Notes under the pieces: generated by a model
The model's database searches: none
What the model was told of the DNA's origin: nothing
Seen by the model: the letters and a program-made list of their open reading frames with translations, nothing else
NCBI GenBank assembly: GCA_002411345.1
Contig: DHSL01000052.1
Location: 1 to 21,244, forward strand
Length of the DNA: 21,244 bases
Source: Bacteroidales bacterium UBA5287
GTDB lineage: Bacteria; Bacteroidota; Bacteroidia; Bacteroidales; Dysgonomonadaceae
Direction of reading: 5' to 3'
In this document: positions 8,735-16,508 of the stretch, in pieces
Numbering within the stretch: position 1 is the stretch's first letter
How the letters are laid out: every line of letters starts with the position of its first letter
Program-made: the position numbers and the translations under genes

Positions 8735-9982
8735 TTATAAATCAAACGAAGTGCTGAAAGTAGATTCTTGCTCAACTAACTGAACAATCTTTACAATCAC
8801 TTCTGAAGCCTTTTTAAGCGAATTAACAGGCAAGAATTCATTTCTACTGTGGAAATTTAGCCCACCCGCAAAGATATTTGGGCAAGGTAATCCCATAAAT
8901 GATAGTCGAGCACCATCTGTTCCTCCTCTAATTGGTTGAACCTTAGGAGTTACACCAACAGCCTCGATGGCATGGTAGGCGAAATCGATGACATGCTTAA
9001 CGGGTTCAACTTTTTCACGCATATTATAATATTGATCGCTGATTTCCAACGTTATACGATTATCATATTTTTGATTCAACTCATTTACAAAACCACTGAT
9101 CATTTCTTTTCTCTTTTCAAACTTTTTAAAGTCGTGATCACGAATGATATAAGAAAGGGATGTTTCTTCGACTGTTCCATTCATTGAAGTAAGGTGATAA
9201 AAGCCTTCGTAACCTTCGGTAGTTTCAGGTCGATCTTCTATCGGCAGCATGCTAACCAACTCGTTTGCAATATGCATTGAATTAATCATCTTATTTTTAG
9301 CATATCCAGGATGGACATTTCGTCCTTTAATTGAAATTTTGGCTGATGCTGCATTGAAATTTTCATATTCCAATTCTCCAAGCTCACCGCCATCCATAGT
9401 ATAACCCCACTCGGCACCAAACTTATTAACATCAAATTTATCGGGTCCACGACCAATTTCTTCGTCTGGAGTAAAACCTAAACGAATTTTACCATGTTTT
9501 ATTTCAGGATGTTCAATTAAATATTGAACTGCATTTACAATTTCCGCGACACCGGCTTTGTCATCCGCTCCTAATAGGGTTTTACCATCGGTAACAATGA
9601 TATCTTCACCTATATAATTAAGCAATTCAGGAAAATCATTGATTGATGAAACTATGTTTAGTGACTCATTTAAAACTATATCTTCTCCTTTATAGTTTTT
9701 GATAATGCGAGGATTCACATTTTCACCACTCATATCGGGACTGGTATCAAAATGAGCAATAAAACCTATTACCGGAACTTGTTTATCAGTATTTGCAGGT
9801 AATGTTGCCATCAAATAGCAATTGTTATCTAAAGATACTTCAGTTAAACCAAGCTCTATTAAATCTGCCTCAACTTCTTTTGCTAAAAGAAACTGCTTAT
9901 TTGTTGATGGCGTTTGAGTATTATTCTCATCCGATTGTGTGCCAATTCGGGCATATTTTATAAATCTCTCTACAATATCCAT
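8735..9982 (-). CDS. pepT: peptidase T (tripeptide aminopeptidase)
   Basis: Cytosolic dinuclear-zinc aminopeptidase of the M20 family that removes the N-terminal residue of tripeptides. All metal and catalytic positions are visible: His77 and Asp79 in HFDTSPD, Asp140 in GADDKAG, Glu174/Glu175 in DEEIGRG, Asp197 in TMDGGELG and His378 in NFHSRNEF. At 415 residues it is full length. The dimerisation domain (about 205-315) is complete. It is the first gene of a two-gene unit with gcvT. The promoter box TACCTTTGC at 10044-10052 lies on the minus strand about 62 bases upstream. Confidence 0.96.
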   Translation of the reverse strand: MDIVERFIKYARIGTQSDENNTQTPSTNKQFLLAKEVEADLIELGLTEVSLDNNCYLMATLPANTDKQVPVIGFIAHFDTSPDMSGENVNPRIIKNYKGEDIVLNESLNIVSSINDFPELLNYIGEDIIVTDGKTLLGADDKAGVAEIVNAVQYLIEHPEIKHGKIRLGFTPDEEIGRGPDKFDVNKFGAEWGYTMDGGELGELEYENFNAASAKISIKGRNVHPGYAKNKMINSMHIANELVSMLPIEDRPETTEGYEGFYHLTSMNGTVEETSLSYIIRDHDFKKFEKRKEMISGFVNELNQKYDNRITLEISDQYYNMREKVEPVKHVIDFAYHAIEAVGVTPKVQPIRGGTDGARLSFMGLPCPNIFAGGLNFHSRNEFLPVNSLKKASEVIVKIVQLVEQESTFSTSFDL

Positions 9983-10043
9983 ATGTAAATAATTAAATAA
10001 TAGTATGTTTGATTAATATTATAATTACAACTACCAAACTCAT

Positions 10044-10052
10044 GCAAAGGTA
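10044..10052 (-). promoter_or_regulatory. -7 box for pepT-gcvT
   Basis: Minus-strand TACCTTTGC matches TAnnTTTGC exactly. It is back-to-back with the SRP RNA promoter, making 10044-10122 a divergent promoter region. A -33 element at standard spacing is not evident. Confidence 0.55.
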
Positions 10053-10090
10053 AGCAAAGGTCTGTTATTTGAAAAATCTAATTTATGGTT

Positions 10091-10122
10091 TTTGCATTTG
10101 AAAAAAATTGTTGTATCTTTGC
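10091..10122 (+). promoter_or_regulatory. strong Bacteroidetes promoter of the SRP RNA
   Basis: TTTG at 10091-10094, 19 bases of spacer, then TATCTTTGC at 10114-10122. This is the full -33/-7 arrangement and places the start of transcription at about 10126-10128, exactly where the RNA's closing stem begins. Confidence 0.8.
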
Positions 10123-10125
10123 ACC

Positions 10126-10229
10126 GAGGGTAAGTCCTATACGGTCAGCTCCCATTGAATCCCCCAGGTCTTGACCGAAGCAAGGGTATTTGGTTGTAGC
10201 GGCGCGATATAGTAAGCTTACCCTTTTTT
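10126..10229 (+). ncRNA. ffs: 4.5S signal recognition particle RNA, small bacterial type
   Basis: RNA scaffold of the signal recognition particle, which binds Ffh and targets nascent membrane and secreted proteins. The ends pair: GGGTAAG at 10128-10134 with CTTACCC at 10217-10223, followed by a T-run (10224-10229) that serves as terminator. The apical part shows GGTCTTGACC (10167-10176, a GGT/ACC stem with CTTG loop) followed by the AAGCA (10178-10182) of the Ffh-binding asymmetric loop. About 100 nt, with no Alu domain, as expected for this phylum. It sits directly upstream of, but is independent from, the hydrolase gene at 10261. Confidence 0.88.
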
Positions 10230-10260
10230 CGTTTTTATAAAATGCTTAATTTATTATTTT

Positions 10261-11667
10261 ATGAAAAAGACATTCTTACTTTTAACTCTTTTACTTCTTA
10301 CTGTTCAAAACCAAATTTTTTCACAAAGTATAGAAGGTGATTGGAATGGCGCGCTAAACATTTCTGGAGTTCAACTTAGACTGATATTTCATATTGAACA
10401 AACAGAAAATGGATTGAAAGGAACAATGGATAGTCCTGATCAAGGAGCAAAAGGGCTGCCAGTAAGCACAATAAGTTTTAAAAATTCAATCTTGATGTTA
10501 TCGATGAAACAGATTGGAATGGAATACCAGGGTACTCTTTCCGGTGATAGCATTATTGGCAAATTCACACAGATGGGAGCTAAACTTCCATTAAATTTAT
10601 ACAGAAAAGCAATAGAAATAACAACACTTATACGATCACAAGAACCAAAGAAACCTTATAACTATTATGTTGAAGAGGTTACTTTTAAGAATACAAAAGA
10701 TGGCAACACTTTAGCCGGCACACTGACTTTACCTAACAAAACAGAGAAAACACCAGTTGTTGTGTTGATTTCGGGCAGTGGAGCGCAGAACAGAGATGAA
10801 GAGTTAATGGGACACAAGCCTTTTTTGGTGATTGCCGATTATTTAACAAGCAACGGAATTGGCGTTTTACGTTTTGATGATCGCGGAACAGGTTCATCAA
10901 CAGGAGATTACAACCCAGCCACCACAGCCGATTTGGCGAATGATGCAGAAGCTGCCGTTGCATATTTAATGACAAGAAATCAGGTTGACAAAAAGAATAT
11001 CGGGCTGATTGGCCACAGCGAGGGTGGAATCATTGCCCCAATGGTCGCTGCCAAAAATAAGAATGTGGCATTTATTATTCTTTTGGCAGGACCGGGGCTT
11101 CGGGGTGATAAAATATTGGGACTGCAGACTGTGGCTGTTGCAAAAGCTAATGGCGCGTCTGATGAACTTGTAGAAAGGATGCTCAAGTTTAATAAAGGTT
11201 CTTATGAACTTGTTCTAAACTCTAATGATAAGGAAAAACTTAAAACAGATTTAGAGAATTATTTACAGAAGGCTTTTAAAGAAAATCCTAATTTTGCTCC
11301 GGGCTTATCAACTGAGCAACTCAATAGCTATATTTATACAACAGTTGCACAAATGACTTCGCCTTGGATGAAATATTATATAAAATATGATCCCTATACT
11401 ACTTTAACTAAATTGAAAATTCCTGTCTTAGCTCTCAATGGTGCAAAAGATACACAGGTAGCACCTAAAGAGAATCTTAATGCAATAAGAAAAGCTTTCG
11501 ATGAAAGTGGAAATAAAAAGCTGACAACTATTGAATTACCAAATCTTAACCACCTGTTTCAGGAATCAACAACTGGCTCTCCAACCGAATATCCTAAAAT
11601 AGAACAAACTTTTTCTCCAATAGCGTTAGAGCAAATGAATTCTTGGATTCATAAGCAACTAAAATAA
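10261..11667 (+). CDS. secreted alpha/beta hydrolase with N-terminal lipocalin-like domain
   Basis: A 468-residue exported esterase/peptidase-like enzyme. Signal peptide 1-21 ends at FSQS. Residues 24-116 form a beta-rich domain starting IEGDWNGAL, of the type often fused to such hydrolases in Bacteroidetes. The alpha/beta hydrolase fold runs from about 140 to 468: oxyanion segment ISGSGAQNRDE (170-180), DDRGTGSS, nucleophile Ser253 in GHSEGG, probable acid Asp397 in NGAKDTQV and His431 in NLNHLF, so the triad looks complete. The substrate is unknown; relatives are called acyl-CoA thioester hydrolase-like or S9-peptidase-like. It starts 31 bases after the SRP RNA and ends at a strong terminator. 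Confidence 0.9.
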   Translation: MKKTFLLLTLLLLTVQNQIFSQSIEGDWNGALNISGVQLRLIFHIEQTENGLKGTMDSPDQGAKGLPVSTISFKNSILMLSMKQIGMEYQGTLSGDSIIGKFTQMGAKLPLNLYRKAIEITTLIRSQEPKKPYNYYVEEVTFKNTKDGNTLAGTLTLPNKTEKTPVVVLISGSGAQNRDEELMGHKPFLVIADYLTSNGIGVLRFDDRGTGSSTGDYNPATTADLANDAEAAVAYLMTRNQVDKKNIGLIGHSEGGIIAPMVAAKNKNVAFIILLAGPGLRGDKILGLQTVAVAKANGASDELVERMLKFNKGSYELVLNSNDKEKLKTDLENYLQKAFKENPNFAPGLSTEQLNSYIYTTVAQMTSPWMKYYIKYDPYTTLTKLKIPVLALNGAKDTQVAPKENLNAIRKAFDESGNKKLTTIELPNLNHLFQESTTGSPTEYPKIEQTFSPIALEQMNSWIHKQLK

Positions 11668-11693
11668 GTCGATAAAAATAGATTCTAATTGAA

Positions 11694-11740
11694 AACCACC
11701 TGTTCTGAAATAGATTAAAACAGAACAGGTGGTTATTTTT
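11694..11740. terminator. bidirectional intrinsic terminator between convergent genes
   Basis: Perfect 14-bp inverted repeat, 11694-11707 with 11721-11734, 13-base loop, followed on the plus strand by a T-rich run (11736-11742) and preceded by an A-rich stretch that acts as a weaker T-tract on the other strand. It closes the hydrolase gene and the minus-strand DoxX gene. Confidence 0.9.
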
Positions 11741-11754
11741 TTAATAAATTACTA

Positions 11755-12171
11755 TTATGCTTTTTTCTTGAGAAGACGATTATCTAAGGATAATTTACCA
11801 GCACCTATAAAAAATGTTGCAACAAAAACTATCAACAGATCAAGTGCATGACCGTAAATCATAAATCCGTCGCCGGCCATTAAATGTGTGCCCAAAGCAA
11901 CTGCCATCATACCAGCTAAAAATACTGTAGCAGATCGAAAAAATAATCCTAATGCAAATAATATTCCACCAACAGATTCAGTAAGTGCTGCTAATAAACC
12001 CCAAAAAGTGGGCGCAAAGTCAATTCCAAATGCAGACAAAGAACTCCCAATCGCAGTCCATGTATCTACTCCTCCGGTTAATTTTGGTAATCCGTGGAAA
12101 AAAATCGATATTCCTATTCCTACTCTTAAAATGAGTAATCCAAAATGTAATAATTTATCTTTTGTAGTCAT
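11755..12171 (-). CDS. DoxX family membrane protein
   Basis: A 138-residue protein with four predicted membrane helices, including LRVGIGISIFFHGLPKL at the N-terminus, which carries the RxxxGxxFxxHGxxK pattern of the DoxX/DoxD family. The end is a short basic tail (LLKKKA). Family members are linked to redox/thiosulfate metabolism or oxidative stress, but the function here is not determinable. It is divergent from the sulfatase-maturase gene and monocistronic. Confidence 0.9.
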   Translation of the reverse strand: MTTKDKLLHFGLLILRVGIGISIFFHGLPKLTGGVDTWTAIGSSLSAFGIDFAPTFWGLLAALTESVGGILFALGLFFRSATVFLAGMMAVALGTHLMAGDGFMIYGHALDLLIVFVATFFIGAGKLSLDNRLLKKKA

Positions 12172-12229
12172 TTCGTTAATTTATTTGTGTTTAATGATAA
12201 TATTAAACCAAAAAACGACATTAATTGTT

Positions 12230-12238
12230 TATTTTTGC
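12230..12238 (+). promoter_or_regulatory. -7 box for the sulfatase-maturase gene
   Basis: TATTTTTGC, an exact TAnnTTTGC match, 18 bases upstream of the ATG at 12257. It also supports that ATG rather than the much earlier in-frame start. A -33 element is not obvious. Confidence 0.5.
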
Positions 12239-12256
12239 TTCATAAATAAAATTGAT

Positions 12257-13474
12257 ATGTCTACTTTCGCCCCATTCTCAAAACCATTATATGTAATGCT
12301 CAAACCTGTTGGCGCACTTTGTAATCTCAGATGCGAGTATTGCTATTATCTTGAAAAATCTGGTTTATACACACAAAACAAGAATCATGTAATGAGCGAC
12401 GAACTACAGAAACGGTTCACAAAAGAGTATATTGAATCTCAAACAATGTCGCAAATAATGTTTACTTGGCATGGCGGGGAGACGCTAATGAGACCATTAA
12501 GTTTTTATAAACGCGCAATCGAACTGCAAAAACAATATGCTCGAGGAAGGCAAATTGATAATTCTATACAAACAAACGGAACTCTGCTTACTGACGAGTG
12601 GTGCAAATTCTTCAAAGAGAATAATTTTTTGGTAGGAATCTCAATTGATGGTCCGCAAGATTTTCATGATGAATATCGACGCGACAGTATGGGCAGACCA
12701 TCATTCCAAAAGGTATTGCGCGGAATTGAACTGTTGAAAAAACATGATGTCGAATTTAATTGCATGGCTGTGGTAAACGATTACAATGCTGACTACCCGC
12801 TGGAATTCTACGAGTTTTTTAAAAAGATTGGTTGCCAGTATTTACAATTTACTCCTATTGTGGAACGAATAACAGATGATACAACAATGAAACTGGCTTC
12901 CGCAAAAGACTCAACGGCAAAATTGGCGCCTTTTAGTGTTTTGCCTGAGCAATGGGGAAATTTCCTTTGTACAATTTTTGATGAGTGGATCAAACAGGAT
13001 GTGGGTAAAATTTTTGTGCAATTGTTTGATTCTATTTTGGCCAATTGGGTTGGGGAACAACCTGGCATTTGTACAATGGCTAAGACTTGTGGTCATGCAG
13101 GAGTAATGGAATTTAACGGGGATGTTTATTCATGCGACCACTTCGTATTCCCCGAATATAACTTAGGAAACATTTATACTAAGCCTTTAGCATCAATGAT
13201 GTATTCCGAAACACAACTTAAATTTGGTAACGATAAGTTTGATAAACTTCCGCAACAATGTAGAGAATGTTATTTTTTGTTTGCTTGTAATGGCGAATGC
13301 CCTAAAAACCGATTCATAACAGACAAATATGGTAATCAAGGTCTTAACTATCTATGCAAAGGATATTATCAGTTTTTTCAACATGTGGCTCCATACATGG
13401 ATTTTATGAAAAACGAATTATTGGCTCAACGTGCTCCGGCAAATGTAATGGATTGGGTTAAAAATAATCGGTAA
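12257..13474 (+). CDS. anaerobic sulfatase-maturating enzyme (radical SAM/SPASM, ChuR-type)
   Basis: Oxygen-independent radical-SAM enzyme that converts an active-site Cys or Ser of sulfatases into formylglycine. The ATG at 12257 gives 405 residues; the frame is open for 123 codons further upstream but that lies antisense to the DoxX gene. The radical-SAM cluster is C22, C26, C29 (CNLRCEYC). The SPASM domain has eight Cys in the anSME spacing: C272, C278, C293, C335, C338, C344, C348, C367, enough for two auxiliary 4Fe-4S clusters. Asp294 directly after C293 (YSCDHF) corresponds to the proposed base of this family. No sulfatase gene is nearby, so it must serve clients encoded elsewhere. In gut Bacteroidetes such enzymes support mucin and glycosaminoglycan desulfation. 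Confidence 0.94.
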   Translation: MSTFAPFSKPLYVMLKPVGALCNLRCEYCYYLEKSGLYTQNKNHVMSDELQKRFTKEYIESQTMSQIMFTWHGGETLMRPLSFYKRAIELQKQYARGRQIDNSIQTNGTLLTDEWCKFFKENNFLVGISIDGPQDFHDEYRRDSMGRPSFQKVLRGIELLKKHDVEFNCMAVVNDYNADYPLEFYEFFKKIGCQYLQFTPIVERITDDTTMKLASAKDSTAKLAPFSVLPEQWGNFLCTIFDEWIKQDVGKIFVQLFDSILANWVGEQPGICTMAKTCGHAGVMEFNGDVYSCDHFVFPEYNLGNIYTKPLASMMYSETQLKFGNDKFDKLPQQCRECYFLFACNGECPKNRFITDKYGNQGLNYLCKGYYQFFQHVAPYMDFMKNELLAQRAPANVMDWVKNNR

Positions 13475-13479
13475 ATATC

Positions 13480-14136
13480 GTGAAATGTATGAGTAATAAA
13501 CGTAGAATAATTAAACACATATCATCTGGCGTATACACATATGTTGGCAACAAGCTTAAAAAACATATAAAGGATAAGAATAAATCAGAACTTGTGATTA
13601 GTCAGCCAAAACGAGAATATAAAAGAAAGTATGAAGATCCTTTCAAGAATTTCTCTAAAATTCATGCACCTGAAAATCTCTCATTTATTAAAAATCCTAT
13701 TGATGATGTTGAATTTATATCAAATTTAGAAATTCACTTTAATAAAAAGAAAAAGGTTTTTGTTGTTTTAAAATATCTAACATCTATTACCTATGATACA
13801 ATTGTTGTATTGCTGTCAATAATGGTAAAATTTAAAGCTCATAAAATAGATTTTAATGGAGACTATCCTTTAAATGCTAATGCTAGCAAAGTTCTGGAAG
13901 ATTCTCAATTTTTAAAATATTTGTATAAGCAATTTAAAGAATAGGAAAGAAATAATTTTGGACAACATAGTCCTATTCATACTCATGCCTATAAGGATGT
14001 TGATTCTGAACTTGAAAGTAAATTAATCGAAAACACAAGTAAAACAGTTGTCAGCATCGAATACATAACATATGGCAATCAGTTGGTTATCGAGAGTTTC
14101 AGCCCAAATCAAAAGTATTTAAAACCTGAAAGGTAA
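13480..14136 (+). pseudogene. broken gene with in-frame TAG, possibly a STAS-like/ATPase protein remnant
   Basis: The frame begins with GTG at 13480 (or ATG at 13489), only 5 bases after the sulfatase-maturase stop. It encodes a very basic 154-residue piece ending at TAG 13942-13944. The same frame then stays open for 63 codons, to TAA at 14134-14136, and the extra segment reads as protein (HTHAYKDVDSELESKLIENT). I think the original gene continued through the TAG. Residues about 78-150 (VFVVLKYLTSITYDTIVVLL, then KIDFNGDYPLN) look like a STAS-like alpha/beta module of the kind found before an ATPase domain in some Bacteroidetes proteins. That is recalled resemblance, not a search result. No ATPase domain follows, so an internal deletion is also likely. 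Confidence 0.6.
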
Positions 14137-14228
14137 GTGCTTCGAAATACCAAACGTTTCATACATATAGCCGTTGGTGGTAATGCTAATAAACTAACAG
14201 TAAAATTTTGAACAATTAAATAATTGCA
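14137..14228. other. spacer with imperfect hairpin, no gene seen
   Basis: From the end of the broken gene to the next terminator-like hairpin there is no supportable gene. ACCAAACG (14149-14156) can pair with CGTTGGT (about 14172-14178) leaving one bulged base. The GTGCTTCGAAAT and GCCGTTGGTGG segments resemble, from memory, short repeats scattered around accessory genes in other Bacteroidetes. This is a recollection only. Confidence 0.3.
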
Positions 14229-14249
14229 AGGAGAATTACTTCTCTTTTT
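14229..14249 (+). terminator. small terminator-like hairpin
   Basis: GAGAA (14231-14235) pairs with TTCTC (14240-14244) across a TTAC loop, extendable to 7 bp with one G-T wobble, followed by five T. It lies 19 bases upstream of the SLH protein start. Weak stem, so low confidence. Confidence 0.35.
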
Positions 14250-14267
14250 AAAAACAGGTAAAAGTAA

Positions 14268-15620
14268 ATGGAAAAACAAATGGACATTCCGCAAAGCGGC
14301 AAGAAATGGTACGTAGGAAACCGATTTCTAAATGGGATTTTATTAGTATGCATGGTGCTTATTTTTGTCCCCGCTGCGGGGCAAAAGCCGGCCAAACCAA
14401 CGTTGTATAAAGTGGTTTATACAACAAAAGACCATGTCGCTACACCTTATAGGGCTAAAACAGACGGTGATATAGTTGGCGAGGTGCTGACATCACAGGT
14501 TTATGAAGTTATTGACATTGAAGGTGATTGGGCAAAGATAAAGTACAAAGGTGGTGAATATTATCTCTGGAAAAAAAGGCTTGTAAAAGTGGATGCACCG
14601 GATATTGTTGCTTCACCCTGGGCGAAAGAATGGTTTTCGTACAACGGAGTTTATATAGGTAATGCCGGCGAGTGGAGCGGTGTGTCCGACGACTGGACAA
14701 AACCCGTAACTCGTGCCGAAATGGCACGTTTGCTTGTTGTAGATATTATGGAGACCATATATGGCAATTGGGCAGTCAAGTTTTCATTGGAAGGTGTAGT
14801 ACAATCTAAAGAACAAGGATTTTTTACCGATACAAAAGATTTTTATTCGGACCGGTTGGCTTATTGGGGAATAATTCCCGGAGGGAAGTTTAACCCGGCA
14901 GGAACGCTTACCTACGATGAGATGACAACACTTATTTTAAAGCTAATGGCTTACGACTATAACCGCAATAAAAGGGGAAGCCAATTAACCAAAGCTGATA
15001 TAGCGGGATTCGGTATTGGCGGAGACAAAGGAACAAATGCTAAATGCACAAAGGAACAGGCAAAAATGCTTTGCGACAAGGTTGTATTATGGAATAATGA
15101 GATGTCACGACTTATTGGAGCTAAGTCTGAAAAAAATAGTCGGAATACTGGTACTGTTTACATGTGCGATGGAATCTATACGATCAAAACCATGCTCGGT
15201 AAAAAACCCAATCAGCCACACCTTTTCGTTAATGAAGCGGGCAAAGTTGAACTGAGCAATTCCCAAAAACAGCAGTTCAAAATTACGTTCAAGAAGGGCG
15301 CTCTGAATATGAACAGGAGAGCTATGTCTTTATTCACCATTCAGACCATGGACGGTAAATACCTTGGAACATCGGGTACCCCAGTGAATGGCAGCCGCCT
15401 TATCGCCCAAAAGGAAGAGTTTTTGTGGTGGATTGAGTATGGACCATCAGAAGATTACCAATTCACCAATTTCATAGAAGACCCAAACAATTTTCATCAG
15501 ATACTAAATGTGTCTGCTTGGGAAATTACAGACGGCACTCCTATCATCTCCTGGTTTTGGAAACACGGAATAGGATCAGACTCAAATAACTGCAAGTTCA
15601 TTTTCGATAAAGTAAAGTAA
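14268..15620 (+). CDS. secreted SH3/SLH-domain protein with ricin-like C-terminus
   Basis: A 450-residue exported protein of unknown function with a modular build. A hydrophobic segment at about 20-37 (ILLVCMVLIFVPAAG) follows an unusually long polar start and is probably a signal peptide. Residues about 45-106 are SH3b-like (YRAKTDGDIVGEV, then GDWAKIKYKGG). Residues about 113-285 look like S-layer homology repeats: PVTRAEMARLLV (146-157), FTDTKDFYSDRLAYWGIIPG (186-205) with LTYDEM, and a more diverged third copy ending near KEQAKMLCDKVVL. Residues about 298-448 resemble a ricin-type beta-trefoil (FTIQTMDGKYLGTSG, HQILNVSAWEITDGTPI). SLH modules normally bind cell-wall polymers of Gram-positives and are uncommon in this phylum. 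By eye it is more GC-rich than its neighbours, which hints at transfer. It is probably monocistronic. Confidence 0.75.
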   Translation: MEKQMDIPQSGKKWYVGNRFLNGILLVCMVLIFVPAAGQKPAKPTLYKVVYTTKDHVATPYRAKTDGDIVGEVLTSQVYEVIDIEGDWAKIKYKGGEYYLWKKRLVKVDAPDIVASPWAKEWFSYNGVYIGNAGEWSGVSDDWTKPVTRAEMARLLVVDIMETIYGNWAVKFSLEGVVQSKEQGFFTDTKDFYSDRLAYWGIIPGGKFNPAGTLTYDEMTTLILKLMAYDYNRNKRGSQLTKADIAGFGIGGDKGTNAKCTKEQAKMLCDKVVLWNNEMSRLIGAKSEKNSRNTGTVYMCDGIYTIKTMLGKKPNQPHLFVNEAGKVELSNSQKQQFKITFKKGALNMNRRAMSLFTIQTMDGKYLGTSGTPVNGSRLIAQKEEFLWWIEYGPSEDYQFTNFIEDPNNFHQILNVSAWEITDGTPIISWFWKHGIGSDSNNCKFIFDKVK

Positions 15621-15707
15621 GCACTAAAAATATATAAAAGACGATAAATGGGGCAGATACAGATGACAAAATATTTTAAAAATTACATTTTCGGCAATAC
15701 TGCAAAC

Positions 15708-15750
15708 TGTCTCGTCCTAAAATAGGTGGTTCTTCTTCAATTTAGTTGAA
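15708..15750 (+). repeat. left terminal inverted repeat of the IS remnant
   Basis: 43 bases starting TGTCTCGTCC. Pairs with 16466-16508 with six mismatches (positions 4, 12, 14, 15, 17, 18 from the tip); the inner 25 bases are identical. Confidence 0.9.
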
Positions 15751-15835
15751 AACTCACATCTTCCCTTTTCTGGTTAATCAGTTGCAAATAGTAGATAATA
15801 TTATTATTGTAAGATAAGTATCCGACATTAATTAA

Positions 15836-16474
15836 GCATCTAATAATCAATATAAAGGACTATCGTATGGAACCATCGTAATTGATTTACGCCATAAGCA
15901 CCCAATAGATCTATTGGACAATAGAGCAAAAAGCAGCTCTCGCTCGTGGATGGAGAATAATAATCGAGTCAGTTTGGTTAATCGTGACCATTCCACCGAA
16001 TACAGTTCTGCCATTCGGTCAATAGATCGTCCTATAATCAAGAAAATAGAAACAAGATCTCAATTAACTCCCATAAAATTGATATCATCCATTGTGAGAC
16101 AGTCTATTTTCAGAAAGAATAGAAACCCTGAAGATGAGCAGCTTATTGAATTGTTGTCGAGATTCACGTGGTTTAACCAAATGTATTAAGCCTCCACTGC
16201 ATTTTATGAACTCATCGCAGGTAGTGATCCAGATGCGTTAATCAAGTGGATGAGGAAATTCTGGAAGACTGAAGTAAATACGCTTAAATCATTTATTACT
16301 GGAATCAAGATGGATTTTAAAGCTGTTAAAAACACCATTAAATATAATGTAACAAATGGCATAACGGAAGGATTCGTAAATAAACTGAAAGTTGTCAAAA
16401 GGGTTATGTACGAAAGAGCAGGATTGGACTTGCTTAAAAAGAAAATGATTATGGAGAAGATTCTATTCAACTAA
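15836..16474 (+). pseudogene. ISL3-family transposase, truncated with in-frame stop
   Basis: One reading frame from 15836 to the TAA at 16472-16474, interrupted only by TAA at 16187-16189. The first part, from YGTIVIDLRHKHPIDLL (codons from 15866) to LVNRDHSTEYSSAI, matches the start of the ISL3 DDE domain with its first Asp in VIDL. The last part (AFYELIAGSDPDALIKW, TNGITEGFVNKLKVVKR, MYERAGLDLL) matches the ISL3 C-terminus, including the Glu of NGITEG expected to close the DDE triad. No start codon in the right place, no zinc-finger N-terminus, and too short for a full transposase (~400 or more residues). The stop codon falls inside the right inverted repeat. Confidence 0.85.
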
Positions 16475-16508
16475 ATTGAAGAAGAACCACAAAAATCAGG
16501 ACGAAACA
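16466..16508 (-). repeat. right terminal inverted repeat of the IS remnant
   Basis: Reverse complement begins TGTTTCGTCC and matches the left repeat at 37 of 43 positions. Confidence 0.9.

Larger units (their letters stand above)
15708..16508 (+). mobile_element. decayed ISL3-like insertion sequence, 801 bp, with both ends
   Basis: Bounded by inverted repeats at 15708-15750 and 16466-16508 that match at 37 of 43 positions, including a perfect 25-base inner block starting at 15726. Between them lies a broken transposase whose readable parts match ISL3 transposases. Full ISL3 elements are usually 1.2-1.6 kb, so about half is missing, mainly the N-terminal zinc-finger part and part of the catalytic core. 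I see no matching 8-base target duplication in the flanks, which suggests an old insertion or later rearrangement. Confidence 0.85.

Noticed and set aside
8701..8775. 25-codon N-terminal extension of gcvT
   Set aside because: It overlaps the 3' end of pepT, has no GcvT homology, and the ATG at 8698-8700 gives the standard length.
11888..12256. 123-codon upstream extension of the sulfatase-maturase frame
   Set aside because: It lies antisense to the DoxX gene, and the family N-terminus and a -7 box both point to the ATG at 12257.
13942..13944. TAG as a recoded (readthrough or pyrrolysine) codon
   Set aside because: No recoding element or accessory gene is visible, and the neighbouring IS decay makes an ordinary nonsense mutation simpler.
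15847..16041. Minus-strand frame within the IS remnant
   Set aside because: It is antisense to the readable ISL3 transposase frame and has no independent support.
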